52,724 nt of DNA, taken from assembly GCA_937903135.1 (NCBI GenBank), contig CALDAH010000002.1:1-52724 (forward strand). Direction: 5' to 3'. The stretch comes from an uncultured Alphaproteobacteria bacterium. Its GTDB lineage: Bacteria; Pseudomonadota; Alphaproteobacteria; Rs-D84. Below the pieces are notes generated by a model that saw only the letters and a program-made list of their open reading frames with translations, was not told the origin of the DNA and ran no database searches. Positions within the stretch are counted from its first letter, which is position 1; each line of letters begins with the position of its first letter. Shown here in pieces: positions 51,014 to 52,724 of this stretch. Made by a program: the position numbers and the translations under genes.

Positions 51014-52296
51014 TGATAAAACATTTATTATTTCTTTTATCCGTATTTATTGCCCCGGCGGCATTTGCAGCAGAAATGGTAAATGTTGAATATATTCACA
51101 AAGCCATTGAATCCCGCTGGGATATTACCGTTCCGTATAACCCGGCACTGGGAAACCCGCGCGTAGCGGCGAATATGAAATACCTGCTAACGGCGGTTGA
51201 CCGTGCGAATGAAATAATTGGCAGCGATGCGCCGAAATACGGCACGGGTGAATTTGCAACACTGGCCGCGGCCGATACTGTCGCAACCCAGGACGCCGTT
51301 AACCGATTAATTGCCGACGCGGTGCAGCCAAAGTTTACAATTACAACCACGCCCGATACGACCAGTTTTAATTTTGATATGTCCGCCCGCGGGCGATTTG
51401 TTATTGACTGGGGCGATGGCAATCGCGATGTTATTGTACGCAAGGATACAAATGCCGCGACGTATTCCCATACATATAAAACGGCCGGGGAATATAAAAT
51501 TGGCCTATCGGGTCGCGGGACAGGATATAACGACGCAGATTATCATTTAAACCCTACGCCCGTGATAACATTTCGTTATAATGAAAATATTGCCGCTATT
51601 GCCGGCAGCCTCGGGGCGATATTCGGCACAATTGGTGACGGCAGCAGTATGTGGCAGCAGCCGGTATTTCGTAATGCCCTGCGCGAGTGCAAAAATCTTA
51701 ACAGCGAAATCCCCGCCGATTTATTTAAAGGTGTTCATGGCGCGCCACGCGACTGGATGTTTGCTGGCACGTTCCAAGGCAGTGGATTTATAGGATCAAT
51801 CCCAGAAAACCTGTTTTCGGGGATTAGCGGCCCACCGGTTTATGCCGTATTTAATAATACTTTTGTAAATACGAAATTAACGGGATCTATCCCTGAAAAA
51901 TTATTTGCCGGAATACGTGGCGCGCCCGCGGCCTATATGTTTGCAGGCACGTTTGACTATACGTCAGGCCTAACCGGGGCGATTCCGGCAAAATTGTTCG
52001 CGGGGATCAGCGGCGCACCTGCGATTTATATGTATCATGCGACATTCCGAGACAACACCGGGATTACGGGCGAAATCCCCGAAAACTTATTTGGTAATAT
52101 ATCCGGGGATGCTGCAGATTATATGTTCGCATATACGTTTGTAGGCTGTACCGGCATTACCGGGTCATCCGCACGTATGAATGGAAAATATTTATACGAT
52201 ATCTGGCCCGACGCACCAGAGTTTACCAGCTTTCAATGCTATCATCAATTAACCCAACTATCGGATTATGAATCAATTCCCGCGAATTGGAAATAG
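51013..52296 (+). CDS. Secreted PKD-like protein with five tandem 30-31-residue repeats
   Basis: This 427-residue protein has a signal peptide (about residues 1-20), a helical segment (22-105) and a PKD-like domain (about 108-168, 'FVIDWGDGN', 'YSHTYKTAGEYKIGLSG'). Five tandem repeats follow (about 229-384, consensus 'TGxIPxxLFxGIxGAPxxYMFxxTF') with period 30-31. The PKD-plus-repeat layout is like BspA-type surface proteins of gut bacteria, though the repeat itself is not one I can name. Only one or two cysteines lie in the repeats. It is translationally coupled to the preceding small secreted protein. Confidence 0.82.
   Translation: MIKHLLFLLSVFIAPAAFAAEMVNVEYIHKAIESRWDITVPYNPALGNPRVAANMKYLLTAVDRANEIIGSDAPKYGTGEFATLAAADTVATQDAVNRLIADAVQPKFTITTTPDTTSFNFDMSARGRFVIDWGDGNRDVIVRKDTNAATYSHTYKTAGEYKIGLSGRGTGYNDADYHLNPTPVITFRYNENIAAIAGSLGAIFGTIGDGSSMWQQPVFRNALRECKNLNSEIPADLFKGVHGAPRDWMFAGTFQGSGFIGSIPENLFSGISGPPVYAVFNNTFVNTKLTGSIPEKLFAGIRGAPAAYMFAGTFDYTSGLTGAIPAKLFAGISGAPAIYMYHATFRDNTGITGEIPENLFGNISGDAADYMFAYTFVGCTGITGSSARMNGKYLYDIWPDAPEFTSFQCYHQLTQLSDYESIPANWK
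51697..52165 (+). repeat. Five tandem coding repeats of 90-93 bases
   Basis: These encode the IP-x-x-LF-x-GI-x-GAP repeats. The IP dipeptides fall at residues 233, 263, 293, 324 and 355 of the protein. The DNA copies are diverged, so the array is old rather than a recent expansion. Confidence 0.8.
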
Positions 52297-52362
52297 CACC
52301 ATTGCGTTACAGGCGCAAACATAACCGGATATATATCTGCATATGAATATCGGATAAAAAAA

Positions 52363-52379
52363 CCGCCCAAACTGGGCGG
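52363..52379. terminator. Bidirectional terminator between repeat protein and rpsU
   Basis: CCGCCC (52363-52368) pairs with GGGCGG (52374-52379), with an A run to the left and a T run to the right. It serves the convergent genes. Confidence 0.85.
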
Positions 52380-52389
52380 CAATTTTTTT

Positions 52390-52596
52390 TTAGAAACCGA
52401 AAACCATTCTTTGTTTTGACTGACGCTTCTTTTCGTTGCGAACGGCTTCTTCTTTTAAACGTTTGCGTTTTGTGGTCGGTTTTTCATAACGCTGACGTTC
52501 TTTCATTTCGCGGTACAGGCCTTCTTTCTGAGATTTACGTTTTGCAACGCGCAGTGCCTGTTCAACGTTATTATCGCGAACCAGAACTTTTACCAT
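52390..52596 (-). CDS. rpsU: 30S ribosomal protein S21
   Basis: This 68-residue bS21 ('MVKVLVRDNNVEQALRVAKR', 'GLYREMKERQRYEKPTTKRK') has the usual basic composition and length. It assists mRNA binding on the small subunit. The ribosome site AAGGGGGTG is strong. It lies just downstream of tRNA-Ala on the same strand. Confidence 0.96.
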   Translation of the reverse strand: MVKVLVRDNNVEQALRVAKRKSQKEGLYREMKERQRYEKPTTKRKRLKEEAVRNEKKRQSKQRMVFGF

Positions 52597-52646
52597 AGGT
52601 TATTCACCCCCTTTTCCACATTTTTATTTTGTTACTATAACAATTT

Positions 52647-52722
52647 TGGTGGAGCCAATCAGACTCGAACTGACGACCCCCTGCTTGCAAAGCAGGTGCT
52701 CTACCAACTGAGCTATGACCCC
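52647..52722 (-). tRNA. tRNA-Ala, anticodon TGC
   Basis: Complete 76-base tRNA on the minus strand. The acceptor is GGGGTCA/TGGCTCC (with two G-U type pairs), the anticodon arm CCTGC-TTTGCAA-GCAGG (anticodon TGC), the T loop TTCGAGT, and CCA is encoded. Reads GCA and probably other Ala codons. Confidence 0.96.
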
Positions 52723-52724
52723 AA

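Noticed and set aside
1..52724. CRISPR array, prophage or insertion sequence
   Set aside because: No regularly spaced direct repeats, transposase frames or phage structural genes are seen. The invertase and the immunity-like peptide stand alone.

Overview
The window reads as a chromosomal segment of an anaerobic, probably host- or gut-associated Gram-negative bacterium, most likely an uncultured alphaproteobacterium. The reasons are: a large pyruvate:ferredoxin oxidoreductase; a CarD/CdnL-type regulator; BamE; an EnvC-like/CtpA pair; an alpha-2-macroglobulin/PBP1C pair; many proteins ending in the C-terminal Phe typical of outer-membrane barrels; and several cysteine-rich secreted proteins. 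Taxonomy is inferred from gene content only. Coding density is high, many gene pairs share a TAATG stop/start, and no stretch longer than about 300 bases lacks a gene.

Layout. 1-5336 (minus): a complete tripartite exporter operon of YbhGFSR type (membrane-fusion protein, two separate ABC ATPases, two ABC-2 permeases, then a TolC-family outer-membrane protein cut by the window edge). 5580-10916 (minus): a 1778-residue autotransporter, divergent from enolase. 11031-14310: enolase, a superinfection-immunity-like membrane peptide, CarD, a Cys-rich secreted protein and BamE. 14419-19226: pyruvate:ferredoxin oxidoreductase flanked by two unrecognised plus-strand genes with strong promoters. 19255-23861 (minus): CtpA protease, a transglutaminase-like protein, an EnvC-like protein and TyrS. 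23928-27228 (minus): a stand-alone radical SAM protein, then tsf and rpsB separated by an extra unknown gene. 27468-29947: an S8 serine protease with an outer-membrane C-terminus, tail to tail with an Mpi-like DNA invertase. 30101-38243: alpha-2-macroglobulin and PBP1C. 38247-41333 (minus): three exported or outer-membrane proteins. 41478-41562: tRNA-Leu with the unusual anticodon AAG. 41651-46623: a large Thr/Ser/Arg- and Cys-rich secreted protein, a lipoprotein and a Cys-rich protein with InlB-like repeats. 46613-50571: pth, a small barrel protein and polA. 50738-52296: a coupled pair of secreted proteins, the second with a PKD-like domain and five tandem 30-31-residue repeats. The end holds rpsU and tRNA-Ala(TGC) on the minus strand.

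Common theme: most accessory genes act at the cell envelope or surface (export, proteolysis, peptidoglycan remodelling, adhesion-like proteins). The Mpi-like invertase suggests that some surface functions could be phase-variable, although no invertible segment was found here. The observations most worth a second look are the A34 leucine tRNA, the extra genes wedged into rpsB-tsf and envC-ctpA, the S8 protease with a very short Asp-His spacing, the invertase, and the repeat-protein pair near the right end.
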